The notes: generated from the sequence alone by a model not told the origin. Counted from the first letter of the stretch, positions 10,426-23,059 are shown. The stretch is DNA of 64,000 nucleotides from Sinonovacula constricta (GCA_007844125.1 CM017562.1:61214529-61278528), one strand, 5' to 3'. Translations and numbers: made by a program.

Positions 10426-13400
10426 TTAAAGATCACGTTTCCTTTAAGTGCACAGAGATTGGACTGCTGCAATCAAATTACCTTTAAACTATAACCTGTA
10501 TCACATGTGCGAAATATATTTCTCATAACAGTTTGTTTTTCTTTTTGTAATTTATATGGGAAACAATAAGCATCGACAAAGAAATTTCTTCATCTCCATT
10601 CTTAGGCATGACGCGTAAGCTAATTGATGCCTCAATGAAACCTGTATATGGCAATATGTTTCCATAATTCAATTTGTAACAGTTCTGCCAGATATTTCCA
10701 TTGTTAAATCAAGAGAAAACGCGCAATTTTTCACCTGCAGACACCTTATGATAGGAAATATACCAATCTTCATGTTTTTTTCATATGTTAAGGATTTTTT
10801 GAATGATTATAACCAATAGTAAATATAATTTCACAGTTGCAGCTGTCGTTTATCGATTAACCATCTTTTTAATTTATATAATTATTGTAATGTATACATC
10901 TTATTTTATAGGAATTCGAAAACTAAAGTTAATTATTAATCGATAATCAACAATTAGATTGACGGTCTCTCCGCTTTGAGACGCACACAGTAACAGCTTG
11001 AGATCCCGTTTCTTTATATCATTAGTGACGCAGCAAATGATATCTTTATGTCAATATGTGGATACCTTACAACCTTAAACAAACTTGGACTGGCAGATGA
11101 GTACCATGTTATAGAGTTTTGATATTATTGGTACACGTTGCAACAGGACTTTGTTTTTCCTATTGAAACATTAAGCCCCACTAAAACTGTCTATATATAG
11201 AAAACAGATCCCTCTGTCTGTTAAATAGTTCAGTATATATATTTAGAAGTTGCAGATATTCAGTGCAGTGTGGCCAACACCAACAAACGAACTTAAAGCG
11301 TATTATTATAATATATATTTACTCGTAAAATGGTGAATTGAATATACTAAGAAAAGGGACAGAACTCGGCTTATTTTAAGTGAAGGTTACTAAATATTAA
11401 TATTATATTATAAAACTTGTTTTGCTCATTATAACCCCCTTAGAGTCAGCTGTTTTCGTGATTTCTTCGTGACTTAAGTGTAAGGAAGCCATCTCCTCAG
11501 GTCAAACACATGTAAATTGCATTTGTGAATCACATCAAGTCAGCGTGACCTGTGTAACATATTACTTATTCATGGATCAATAAGCCGCCTCGCTTAGCGG
11601 TATAACAACAACAACAACAACGATAACAACTGACTATTTGCTGGTCGCATATTGAAAGCCCATAATTTATGGGGGCAATTAGGAGAGAGTAGGTGAAAGT
11701 CAAAGGGAGCATGACAAATGTGTTACCTCTTTGATGGGCTCGCTGATAAAAAGATAGGTGGCGATTAACTTTAAGTACATCCAGTAATCACAAACAGTTC
11801 ACCACTTGTTTGTTTAACCTAACTCGTCGCTAAAGACTGTCCCTGTGATAACAATAACCTGAAGTTGTCATGGCAACGTGATATGACACGCTTACGTACG
11901 GCTGTGTAGAGAAAGGGGCATATAGGAAGTATGTTAGCCTAATAGAGTCTCATTAAATGTTTCATTGCAGAATATTGATAGATATTTACAGGCATTTCCT
12001 TCAAAATTGGTGATAAATAGAACACTGACATATACTGACTTTTCTTTTTATAAGTTGTACAAGAATAATTAATGTAATGAATACATTAATGAATACTGTT
12101 ATAAAAGTATGACAATCGAGCAATATTCTTACCTGCCCAACCACATATGATTTTGTTAATATATTCTCAGCCCTGGAGGATACCCCGCATGCTCCGATCC
12201 TTAAAATATGTCGCGGGTTATATTCCGCAAAATACTCCTGCACAGAAACAAATTGATGACTTCAGAACATCTAGTTGATTGGCTTTATAGTTAAATAACA
12301 TAGGACTGGCATGAACATTTTGCTATAACTTAGCATATACATATATGCATAAGAGTACCTACTTTAAACAAGTAAACATTACATGCCATTTCGGCTTTAT
12401 TAAAAACTGTCGAACCCAATAAATGATAATTGTGATGATACAAGAGCTATTAAACCGGAATCCTCATTATATGTCTGATTGTATATGTTTTCTTCACCAC
12501 TACTCCCGATATCCTTAGACATTATGCTATTGTTTTAAGACTAAACGTAAAAGGGAAGGTAACAAACAACGAGCCTACACCCTTTTTGCTCTAAACATCC
12601 AAGGTATGGATTGTGCAAAAAATCGCATTCTTTCATCTTCTGCTATATCCAAATATTCCTGCCATTTTTAGAACGTCTCTGCCTTTTGTTTTCTTAAAAT
12701 GACCGGCTTATTCCTCTCTATCTTTTTAAGTTTTACTGGAACCACATTGCAATATCAGGTCCTAGAATGTTGTAGGCATTTTACTCACCGACAACGTATC
12801 CGTTTTCGTTTCTTAAGAACAGCTTTTATTTCCCGCTTGCCTCTCTGAAAAGATACTGGTCTCCGCCTTTCTGTTTTCGTTCGGTTAATCACAATGTTTT
12901 CCACTTGGATATGGTGAAACACATTTTCCTAAATATTAAATCACTTTCACATCTTTTTAAATGATGTATGCCAATCCTGATGGAACAAATGTCACGTTTG
13001 AAAAGTAGCTATGAAGTACATAACGGAGGAACTTTTGTTCTCACACAATGGGCAATCTTGATTTTAAATTCGTTCAAGTCGTGATGGTGTTGACATACTC
13101 TGTCCGTAGGGAGAAGTTCAACAGTTGTGGTCCCCGATCAGATGCTAGCTTAGAGTTCGATGTTGGACTCTCATTCCTGTTCAACTTCGCTGTTCCCCAT
13201 TCCGGACAGCATTTATTGCCAGTGCTTTTTAATATAATCTTTTTAATTCCCTCTATCAGCAGACGATTATCTGTGACTTTTTATTTTTGATGATTTAGGC
13301 AAAGACGTATATTTAAGTCAGAAGAATACGACCTTTGCCCAGGATTACTTGCTTGAATCTTGATACTTTTCAAAACTTTGCAGATATGGGGTCATTTCTT

Positions 13401-13460
13401 GATAATATTACAAGAGACACCTCCAAGACTTGAAGCATATCTCTTTTTTCCTTACCTTAT
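10426..13460. other. No gene recognised
   Basis: No homologue of carboxypeptidase exon 4 or 5 is visible, although both should lie between here and 20 kb. Small open frames (12,001-12,243 minus; 13,048-13,290 plus) have no recognisable similarity. Confidence 0.4.
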
Positions 13461-13462
13461 TT

Positions 13463-13945
13463 CCTACTTCAGTCCATGATGGACCCCTTCATGTGATGGA
13501 CTTCATGTGATGGACCCCTTCATCTGATGGACCCCTTCATGTAATAGACTTCATGTGATGGACTTCATGTGATGGACCCCTTCATGTGATGGACTTCATG
13601 TGATGGACCCCTTCATGTGATGGACCCTTCATGTAATAGACTTCATGTGATGGACCCCTTCATGTGATGGACTTCATGTGATGGACTTCATGTGATGAAC
13701 TCTTTTTTCCTTACCTTATTTCCTACTTCAGTCCATGATGGACCCCTTCATGTGATGGACCCCTTCATGTAATAGACTACATGTGATGGACCCTTCATGT
13801 AATAGACTTCATGTGATGGACCCCTTCATGTGATGGACTTCATGTGATGGACTTCATGTGATGGACTTCATGTGATGGACCCCTTCATGTGATGGACTTC
13901 ATGTGATGGACCCCTTCATGTAGTGAACCCCTTCATGTTGAGGAA
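13463..13945 (+). repeat. Minisatellite, 14- and 17-bp units, with a higher-order duplication
   Basis: Interspersed units ATGGACTTCATGTG (14 bp) and ATGGACCCCTTCATGTG (17 bp) fill about 480 bp. A longer non-repeat phrase (CTTACCTTATTTCCTACTTC, then AGTCCATGATGGACCCC) precedes the array at 13,452 and recurs at about 13,710, so the array itself was duplicated as a block of about 258 bp. Confidence 0.95.
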
Positions 13946-14299
13946 CTACTTCTTAGTTTGCATCTTCTCACAACGTCTCACTGGTATGTGATGGTGTGGG
14001 TCGTAAAATGCTCGTTGTTCGGGTAGTACCTATTTTCTTCTTTTCTTTACCAGATCTCTACCTAGAAGCCAGGTATGGTAAGAAAGATTGGTAGTTTTAA
14101 AATAAAAAACAACAACAACAAACGCACTCAACCGATTGGTTTTGTTTTTCTGTCATCTTGACAAGTTATCCAGAAGATTCAATAACTCCAAACTCTTACA
14201 ATTCTAATGACAGTTTATGTTTAAATCCAAATTTTAATCCAGATGCTACATATTCAAAGTGCGTCACACTTCATGACTAGTATATATGCTTTTCATAAA

Positions 14300-14900
14300 G
14301 AACGCCGATTGGATCTAACCGGAACTCGTATGGCAAATTCGGCACACTACTGTGACACAGCTATCGCCAGGAAGGTCAAGCATTATCCCCGTTTGTGACG
14401 CAATAGTTTAAGTAAGTATTTTGGTGAAACAGATGTCTCTAATCATCTTGTCCATGGTGCTTTAAACCTTGTGTATTTCGTTTGATGGACATCGGACATT
14501 GGTTCTTTAATTCCATCTTCACATGAACAGGATGCTACAACCAATTATTCTGGTCATGTTTGTTCATGATTCAAATAGTTACTTTTATTTATAGTCAACC
14601 ATTTTTGTGTAGTTTTTCAAATCGAAATAATACCAATAATACCATATTCTTTTCTAAACACTGTGTGGACATTATTTTTCAATGACGTCACTACTTTCGT
14701 CATAACTTATAGAAAATATCAGCGCTTGGACATTTTGTATTCAAATAGATGTTTTTCTTTCATTGCTTGCATTTGAGAAACTCGTGAGGAAGTGCGAGGT
14801 TAGAGCTCTTTAAAACCGGTTTAAGGACCCCAGTGGGTCCATATTGCCGACTGACCGTTCCAAGGCGGTAACTGTCGGGTTTGCTCTTTTCGTTAAATGA
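14300..14900 (-). repeat. R1 dispersed repeat, longest - copy (~600 bp)
   Basis: The most extended R1 copy. It joins the 540-790 type sequence (GCACACTACTGTGACACAG), the 9.83-kb type sequence (TTAATTCCATCTTCACATGA; ATGACGTCA; CATTGCTTGCATTTGAGAAA) and the core (GTGCGAGGTTAGAGCTC; GCCGACTGACCGTTCCAAGG) into one block. No protein-coding frame is apparent, which indicates a non-autonomous element. Confidence 0.7.
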
Positions 14901-15737
14901 CTCATCACAAATTTGTTCTTACTTTTCGCTTGGCTTGCATGTGAAAAACCTTTGTTCTGTGCCTTTTCGGAGTTTGGTATATGTTGCAATGCTCATAGGA
15001 CTTTGTCATATATTCTTATTCTTGCATAGTATGTGCCTTGATTTAAAAGTCCCGGTGCCAGGTAGTTCTACAAAGTTACATGAACATTGAAAGAAAAAAA
15101 ATGTACCACAGTTCTTGTTCCGGAAGGTTTATATCAACTGACTTCCTAAGCGTTAGCCTTAACATAGTATTAATATCTTAAAAACATAAAGTGTAAAGAG
15201 AAAATACAAATGCTTCACAAGAATGTGAGATAATTAACATATTACAAGCATCGAAACACTGTTTTAAGACCCTACACAAGAAGATTCGTTAAGGCGAAGC
15301 ATTAAAGGCGATGTAAAAATTTGAGAAGGTAAACAGGTTAAAGCAAAATGGGAACAAATAACAGAAGAGTGAAATGTTATGTTTTTTATTTAAAGTTTCA
15401 GAAGTTTAAGTTTAAGTAAAAGAAAGTTTTAAGTCTACTATAATTCTCCAGACAAATACGTATAATACTAATTCCTGAGACCATAAAATGGTTTAAAACA
15501 ATGTAAACAATCAAAACCCGGCACCATTTAAAAGGTTTTCAAAGATGTTATATAAGTAGAAGAAGAATGAAGTTGCCAACATTATTATTCTTAACTTCAA
15601 AAAAGAATTAGGTGTACAAGCAGAATATGCACATGTGCAATTTTTACTTTCAAATTTGTTTTTTATGGAAGCCTTTTATGGAATCTGGATTTTGTATACA
15701 AAGATCAATGTTTATCCCCTATCTTAACTTCACACAT

Positions 15738-16118
15738 TTAAAATGAAATGGATGGAGACACACAGAGAAACACTTTACAATAAAAACAGAACGATCTGGT
15801 AACTTCCTTAATCCCCGACGGAACAAATGTTGTACGCCGTTTACCGAATGAGCATCTGTTTTTCATCAGGATTAAAAATCCGCTAAACAGACTTTCACCA
15901 TAAGCAAATTTCAGTGTGCATTCCATATATATGCGTCGCGCTTCCAGCGCGTCGCCAAAAATGAAAGCATAACACTTATTCTCGTTCTTCATTCTCACAT
16001 AAACTCCAGCAGCAGGCTCACGGTCAGGAATATCAGGATTCTTGACGCAAATAAGATAAAGAGGTTTGTTATGTTTTAAAAGTTCGTGTATACTTTGCAC
16101 TAATTGTGAATAGAACAT
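15738..16118 (-). CDS. Hypothetical protein, 126 codons
   Basis: A single open frame with mixed composition rather than low complexity (segments such as YLICVKNPDIPDREPAAGVY and FIFGDALEARRIYMECTLKF). No signal peptide or transmembrane segment is obvious, and I do not recognise the family. It lies within the span of pseudogene C on the opposite strand, about 570 bases left of the SINE, so it could be an intronless gene, a retrocopy or a transposon fragment. I see no matching copy in the homologous positions of genes A and B. Confidence 0.35.
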   Translation of the reverse strand: MFYSQLVQSIHELLKHNKPLYLICVKNPDIPDREPAAGVYVRMKNENKCYAFIFGDALEARRIYMECTLKFAYGESLFSGFLILMKNRCSFGKRRTTFVPSGIKEVTRSFCFYCKVFLCVSPSISF

Positions 16119-16689
16119 GTTTTGTTTTGGTCTGAAATCTTGAATAATTTAAGAATAACTATGGAATTATTACTGCACTTCTCTATCAATGCAGATTACT
16201 GCGCGAATGTAAACTATAGCTTTGTATATCTAAACATATACGTAGATAACAAAACCTAAACGAATTATTGACATCATTTAATTTAAAATATTCGAACAAT
16301 TTGGTTTATCCCAATTACATTTCACAAGCTTAGTGTGTAGTCCTTTGAATCTTCCAATTTCTAATCCAGTAAACGACGTTTTACCTGCCGTTATACTGAT
16401 TCACGTGGCCTACAATACTCTGCGCTTGTGACACTTGTTTTTGTGAAAATATTCACATTTTGTGAAAATTTTCCATAAACTGCAGAATGGCTTGTGGTTT
16501 TGTGCATAGGTGTTTCATACTACTATATATTTTGAAGTAATAAAACAATGAACACGTTGTTGTAACAGTTCTGAATTAATTTTTGTTTCTGGCAAAAACA
16601 TCTTTAACTCATGCAAACCTAGTCAGATGCGATATAACATACGGTGCAACACGAGGTGCATCATCATTTAAATATAGAAAATTTAAAAA

Positions 16690-17010
16690 CCTGATGTTTG
16701 TTTGTTGGGTTTATCATTCCACTAACAGTATTAAATTTATTAGGTGACAGTGTCCGCTTGCAACAGATACAGTGATACCCTCACTATGTTTAGCATGGTG
16801 TGATCATAAGGCACAAACCTACTCCCATTCACACTATCCTTACACTAGGTCGACCAGTCGTGGAACCAACCTTAACATTGCGTTTGAGTAACGAGGGAGC
16901 TAAACCCCTGCCATTTTAACGACTTGCTATGCTATGTTGAGACCCTGGATCGAACGCGGGTCCTCCCCTGCCTGGAGCCTAAGCTCTGCCGATTGCGCTA
17001 TCAGGATCAG
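16690..17010 (-). mobile_element. tRNA-derived SINE
   Basis: Read on the minus strand from 17,010, it starts with a tRNA-like head: GATCCTGATAGCGCAATCGG (A box), GCAGAGC, then GTTCGATCC (B box). The first seven bases GATCCTG can pair with CAGGGTC after the B box. The D, anticodon and T stems are imperfect, so it is not a working tRNA gene. A ~250-base body follows, and it ends in AACCCAACAAACAAACATC. Fragments of the same body occur at 1,010 and 4,079. Confidence 0.75.
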
Positions 17011-17820
17011 TACAGTAAACTTTGAATAATCCGTCTAATTAGTGTGACAGATGTAACTACAAATGATTCCTTATAAATGGTGTTTTCAATAGCTAAAATA
17101 CTGCTATTAAATATGTAAGATATATGCTTTGTTTAAGGTAAGTTCTGGAGGGTAAACCAGGCGGACAAAATTTTAGCTTAGCAACACTTACATATAATTA
17201 GAATATATTCGAGAAAGCGTGACGTTTAGATGCATATTTCTATACAGGGCAATTAAATAAAATAAATTTTGACTTCTATAAATCTTCGATGTACACTTTC
17301 GTAAATCATTTGAGCTATTCCTATGTGGTCTCCTCTGAAATCCATATTTTGTCTTTAGTACAAATCCGACTTGATTTACTCCCATTTCGTCCACACCCGT
17401 TTCGTCTAGTCTGGGTTGAATATTTGTCCCATTGTGCCTACTTTTTATAATTGACTTATGCAATTCTTAAAGTATAATAATATAAAACGAATGAAATTTT
17501 ACTAAGTTACTATTGACTTAAAAAATATTACAATGAAAGACCTAAATTAAGCATATAATAATACTTGTGTAGATTATATAGGTTGAGTACAAGTTTATTT
17601 CCTTTAAATGTAAAAATAATAAACATTGATTAATGATGATATATGTACGGAAGTTTTAAGTAAGAAGCACATGAAACATCATGTTTACAATAAATTATTT
17701 ATATAAAATGGTAACAAATATAGTATAAGTTGTTTATTTTTTAAAGAATAAGATTGTCCACATTTTTATACACTTACTAGGTTTTTTGTTGCTTTTATTA
17801 ATATAAAATGATTTTACCCA
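16690..17820 (+). repeat. Diverged 1.2-kb block, copy 2 of 2
   Basis: Collinear with 1,010-2,200 but lacking the R2 insertion seen there. It ends with GATTGTCCACATTTTTATAC and ACTTACTAGG, matching 2,147-2,175. The ~2.2 kb between this block and the exon-6 remnant at 20,000 also holds an R1 copy and a hairpin. Confidence 0.6.
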
Positions 17821-18049
17821 TTTAATAATTTGGGATATAAATGTTAGAATAGAATAACATTTATTTTGGGTCCGCAAGATTTCAACAACTAACATAAGCT
17901 CTAATGAGCTTTTATTACTGACTTCTTAGGTATTATAAATATAATTTACCCGTGCACCTTTAAGTAATTTCCAACAAATCAAGAGGTCTAATTTTGCAGA
18001 CAAATTGAACATTTACAATCTACAAGACAAGACATAACACACAAAAAGA

Positions 18050-18215
18050 AAAACCAACAGTTTCTGCCTTGGAACGGTCAGTCGGCAAAAGAGCCGACTG
18101 GGATATTTAAATCTGGTTTGTGGAGCGCTCCAACCTCGCAATTCCTGAAGGTTTTTTTTTCTATCAAACAAACTGTGTCAAAGTGAGACAACTTACAGTA
18201 AGCACCTGTATCGGG
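18050..18215 (+). repeat. R1 dispersed repeat, + orientation
   Basis: TTCTGCCTTGGAACGGTCAG, TCGGCAAAAGAGCCGACTGG, GGAGCGCTCCAACCTCGCA, CCTGAAGG, then GTGAGACAACTTACAGTAAG. The words GGAGCGCTCC and GCCGACT form short palindromes characteristic of R1. Confidence 0.75.
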
Positions 18216-18952
18216 ATTTATAACAGATAAAATGAACTAATATACAGACAACATAACTAGTAATAAAATAAACATATGGACAATATGAAATGGAAAAAAC
18301 ACGAAAGAAATCATCGAAGTTTAGAAACATACTTTATTGTTGATTGGTATTTATTAGTTATGCTTATTATATGATATAGTTCGATTTGCGATACATTTTT
18401 TATTTATGATATATTTTAAACATTGAGACACCTTAGAAACGTAAAATAATGCATAAAGTGTATCATAAGCTGTATAGTATGATTAATATGTCAATTTGTG
18501 GAAAAAAATATTTACTTTCTTAATATCTTGTTTGTTACATATTTTTTTAAATTCTTGGTATGGGTGTTTGCGTTTGTATACAATGTTAGGACCTTTAGTT
18601 TCAATTAGGATTGTGTAGTAATCCATTTAATGATACTCGAACAGTCTGCCAATTAGAACTTGTGCTATTGTCGGATTACTCAACTGGTTCATTTTAAATA
18701 AAGCAAATGTACATTCAGTCATTTCATTCTACATGTTATCCATATGTCCTATTTTCTCATTTTCAATATATTTTTTCCATTTAGCACCACAACATCGATA
18801 ATTCTCCTGAAATTGTATTCATAATTTTAACGAAGTATTGAAAATGAAATGTCGATTTACATGCTGATCATAATGTTATATTTATAAACGTCATGAATTT
18901 AAACTTTTAAAAGCCTATATTTTCGGTCGATTTTTTTCAGTTTGCAACATTT

Positions 18953-19052
18953 GGGAAGCCCGAAAAGAGGTTGATCGACAATTATCAACATAAAATGTCA
19001 AATCAACTATTTATGTTAAATATTTTCGATCAACCATTTTTCGCGACTTCCC
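18953..19052. repeat. Imperfect inverted repeat (foldback), ~42-bp arms
   Basis: The left arm (18,953-18,994; GGGAAGCCCGAAAAGAGGTT, then GATCGA and ACATAAA) pairs with the right arm (19,010-19,052; TTTATGTTAA, then TCGATCAACC and CGCGACTTCCC) around a 15-base loop. Weaker pairing continues outward. No target duplication is clear. Confidence 0.6.
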
Positions 19053-19999
19053 TTCCAAAGAAATTGCTGCATTTTGTCGAGACAAGATAGTAGATTTTAG
19101 CCAGGTAATATCCATAATTGGTCCCACAAATATTTGTATTGACCAACGCTGATTCACAAGTTTAGCCATATGTCAGAAATTGTTACAAAAGACCTACGAT
19201 ATTCAATCGCTTTCCGCATTATAAGCACAAATTTAACTTATCTGGATATTTAAAATGCCCCCAAACTATTTCTGGCTTGATAAATAGTTCAACAAGACTT
19301 CAGACTAACATTCCTATTTGCCAGTAGATTGTTTATACATGTTGGTACTTGGAAGTGACAGTGATCGCACAATTACTCTTTTTTATACTGATCGAAATGT
19401 TTTGCAACTTTCAGTTACAGAGTTTCGTAATACTAAAGCACATTTTTGGTATTTCACTCCAAAATACAAATGCACCGAAAGTTATATTCTTTTTTACTTT
19501 AAGTCAATATAAATGCCAAATATAAAAAAAAACCTAATAGTTTTGCGTGATCTGAAATCAATTGATGCTTCTTTTTAAACTATGAGGTTTGTGTTGCAAA
19601 AATGAACAAGTTTGAAATACAGGCATAGTTATACATCATAGTCATAATGATGTTATATAACGAAGTGACAACTCATCGTCTAGCCTACGCCCTCCACGTT
19701 GATGCATTTACGAATATGATTCGGGTAGATGTTCCTATAACGTGATAGCTTAGTATACTCGAGACCACTAATTCATACCCCTTGATGCATTGTTTTTGTT
19801 TGGTTTTACTTTCCCATCCTTGACTAAACATGAATTTGTTAAATTTATTTGAGCCTATCATTTATATTAGGGTTGAGCTTTTCATTTCGTGAATTTACGA
19901 ATATTTACAATGACTATCAACAGTCGAACCAGACATTTAACCACTACATTACATAAAATGTTTCGTCCTTAAAACTCACTCACCTGTTTACCTATCTAG

Positions 20000-20107
20000 G
20001 TTGCTGCAGTTATTTCGACACTAAAACAGGATATTCTCGTACAGACCGGTACGCGCATGCGCGAAAGTGTGTCACAGTGGGCTCTGCTACTGAACCTAAC
20101 AGAAAAT
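20000..20107 (+). pseudogene. Copy C, exon-6 remnant (zinc-site exon, damaged)
   Basis: The CTATCTAG acceptor and AAAT|GTACTTTG donor are visible. The reading VAAVISTLKQDILVQTGT continues as RMRES where genes A and B have HAREW: a CG insertion and a third extra base shift and then restore the frame, so the zinc-ligand His is lost. Confidence 0.85.
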
Positions 20108-20426
20108 GTACTTTGATCTTCTTTAAAAGTGAATCCTCCCGAATATTCGTACTGTATGTATTCTCTGCGACACAATTTGTATTAAACCATAACGCGTTTT
20201 AATCACGTTTAGCTATTCGCAGTTCAGCTCAGGACTAAGCATGCGGAAATATGTTTTTTTTTGTATGCTTCAGTCAAAAACAATTCACTGACTGGCTTGA
20301 TTTAAATATGAAGGGCCAGTTATGATGTTAGATGCATCATGTATATAAGCTGAGATGTTATTAACATAATTTTTGATGTTATGTTACAAACTGAAACGTG
20401 AAAAATTAGTGATGTTGTCTTTTAAC

Positions 20427-20500
20427 TGTTTCCGAAATGTAGAAATTAATACTGGCACATCATCCCCATACATAACCCGGACGTATATGTCTACACCTGG
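20427..20500 (+). pseudogene. Copy C, exon-7 remnant
   Basis: The 3' half is well preserved (WHIIPIHNPDVYVYTW, donor TGG|GTAAGC), with Val where A has Gly in HNPDGYVYTW. The 5' part (LLTDETMLQ) and the acceptor are degraded. Confidence 0.8.
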
Positions 20501-21603
20501 GTAAGCAACGCTAAAGGATCGCTGCAGATTACATCCAGAAAACCATGCAGAGGATGTTGGTTGCTTTTTGGGGGGTAGTGAAGAGTAAAATTATTTTCAT
20601 GGTCACCTAAATTGTAAAAAAACACACTTTTGCTGACTGTGTCATCATTCTTACGTCAGACAAAAGAGTAAATTTTGTTTACGCATTGAACGTAATTTTA
20701 ATTTATTTTTACTATTTCATATTATTTTCAAATTTCCAATCGGTACCATATTTTCAGCAAACTACCTTCCAAATTAAAATAAATAGCCACAAATGTAAAA
20801 AAAATCAGCAAAAGGTTTACACTTTCAAATATTTTCTAATGCAAAATACGCACAATAATGTTTTAGAGACATATGAACGGGATTTTATATAATTTATTTG
20901 ACATGGGTAACCGTAAGATAATGTACTGCTTGTAGTTAATATGTAAAATAATGTCTGTTTGTAATTTACGTTGCCTCCAACTCTGTTTTCAACTAAAGAG
21001 AAAACATGGATTTTAAGTGATCTTCTGGCTGTACGGTATTTATTGGATGATAGAAGCTGTGGTCAAAGTGTATTTTTGTATAAAATGTTAAAGTGTTTTA
21101 AACGATATAACTAATTTGATGATCAGGAGACTGTTGAACAGTGAACAATGCCATAAACCGACCCAAAATACAAAAATATTTATCTTCTATGCTGATAAAT
21201 TGATAGTTCAGCTTTCGGCATAAAACAATTACATGTTCTGATACGATCAACATAATATCACAGTAAAAAGCAGAAGAATTGCATCATGCAGAAGGTCCTA
21301 CATTTCATGGTTAGTCCGATGGCTTAGTCCATATTCTAACCCGTCCAGCTTTTTACCCATTCAAATTTAGTCATTATGTCAGGCAACCGCATTAAGGCCA
21401 AATGAGTCTTAGTTTATTCTTTTAACTTAAAAGAAAGATGGTAAATTTACCAAGGTATTTAAAATATTACAAAGGTATTTAAATATACGGCCAACAAATG
21501 AAGCCATATAACTTGAAAGCTTCATAAATACACAGGAGGCAGACCGAATAAAGCAGTTAAAAATATTGACATTTTTGTATACCTGAGCAATGGTTTTGTT
21601 TAG

Positions 21604-21734
21604 ACTGATGATAGATTTTGGAGAAACAACAGAGAGGACCAGAGAGAGATTTTGGAGCAGGAACAGAGAGGACCTTGGAAAAACGTGTTGAAAGGAGAAA
21701 GGTGTGGATCTAAATACGGACGCCCATTGGACAG
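21604..21734 (+). pseudogene. Copy C, exon-8 remnant with internal duplication
   Basis: Begins TTTAG|ACTGATGATAGATTTTGGAG (TDDRFWRNN) and ends at GACAG|GTAAAA. About 30 bases (AGATTTTGGAG...CAGAGAGGACC) are tandemly duplicated inside, replacing the KPCSRATGVDL segment and shifting the frame before the LNRNW region. Confidence 0.8.
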
Positions 21735-22014
21735 GTAAAACTGTTAATATGGTGTACTAAACTTGCTACAACAACGTTTGTCAAATTCTTTATGTATCAA
21801 AGTTTATCTTATTAATTGAGAAGGTGCTACAAGATTTATTCTTTAGCTTCATCTCATACTTAAAATCATCTGTGTAATGGTATATTTATAATGGCACTAC
21901 AAACTGTTTGCATTTTGTTTAAATCAATATAAATTAAAATTGTCAGTTTGTCTATTAAGCCAAATGCCTCGTAGTATTGCTGTAATTTATGCATCTTGTA
22001 TCTTTCTACACCAG

Positions 22015-22140
22015 CTGAATATGACTGTAGAGCGCCTTCTCGGCTGCAGAAACCTCCTTCATTTAGACCTCGTTATTCCTACTCACAGCTGATTTTACTT
22101 CCATACGGTTACACGCCAAATAACCCCGCGAACTGATCTG
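22015..22140 (+). pseudogene. Copy C, exon-9 remnant with microhomology deletion
   Basis: Flanked by CCAG and CTG|GTAGGTGG. Gene A reads GTTATTCC...CAATTCATTCCTTCTC, while C reads GTTATTCCTACTC. Everything between the two ATTCC words is gone, including the codon for the zinc-ligand His. A second deletion removes the KSLTYPGPS region. Confidence 0.85.
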
Positions 22141-22819
22141 GTAGGTGGATGTCAAACAACTATATTTCATGCTACTTGATTAAAACAATTGTCAATTACG
22201 ATTTTGTTGACAATTTGATGTACATGTTACATTATGTATTGATGTATTATTTACATTAATTTGTGTGCTTCGTGACAAGAGAGCTTCTGTTCTTTTACGC
22301 TTTCAAGTCACTAGTGATATAAATGGTAACTGTTGTATGAAGCAAACAAGTAAGTATTTTCAAATGCTGCAGGCCATGGGTAAAACGGTAACAAACTAAT
22401 GATTATTTTAAGGAGATATCCTTTCTCGAACAATCACAAATAATTGCTTTAATATATTGATGAATAGGGATCAACAATTAATGGGTGCAATAATTGTAAA
22501 ACTAAAAAAGGTTATAGCTTTGCGTGGGACAAAATACAATAAATTAAATTTGCTTAATTGTCACAAATTTGTAAGCGATTGTTTTATATGCGTTTAAAGC
22601 AAAGGTATTTATCAAAATTTTTATACAATTTTAGAAAAAAAGACAATCAACAATAACTGGTAGCCAGGCCTTAAATTTTTTATTTACTTTCTACAAAATG
22701 TTAGATGAAATAAGCATTAGGCAGTCGTTTTGGATGTAAATTTAAAATATAGAGAAGTTAACCTTATGTTCGTTAAATGTTTTGCATGTTAAAAGTCAGC
22801 ACACCACAATATCTGTGTT

Positions 22820-22945
22820 TTACTATAACTACTACAACTACTTCTAGTACTACTACAGTACTACAACAACAACTACTACTACTACTACAACAACAACAAC
22901 AATTACTACTACTACTACTACAACAAGAATAACAACTACTACTAC
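22820..22945. repeat. (ACT)n/(ACA)n trinucleotide repeat
   Basis: An imperfect run of ACT, ACA and AAC triplets lies in the last intron of copy C. It is followed to about 23,035 by an ATT-rich degenerate tract. Confidence 0.9.
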
Positions 22946-23059
22946 TATCAATAAAATCAAGTATAATGATTATTATTTATCATTATTATTTTCATTATTT
23001 TATTAAAATTATTAAATTAATAGTATTTTTTTATTTGAATACATCCTGTTTATAACCAG

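Noticed and set aside
22820..23035. Possible CRISPR-like or regularly spaced repeat.
   Set aside because: It is a simple triplet microsatellite in eukaryotic DNA; no spacer-repeat pattern exists anywhere in the window.
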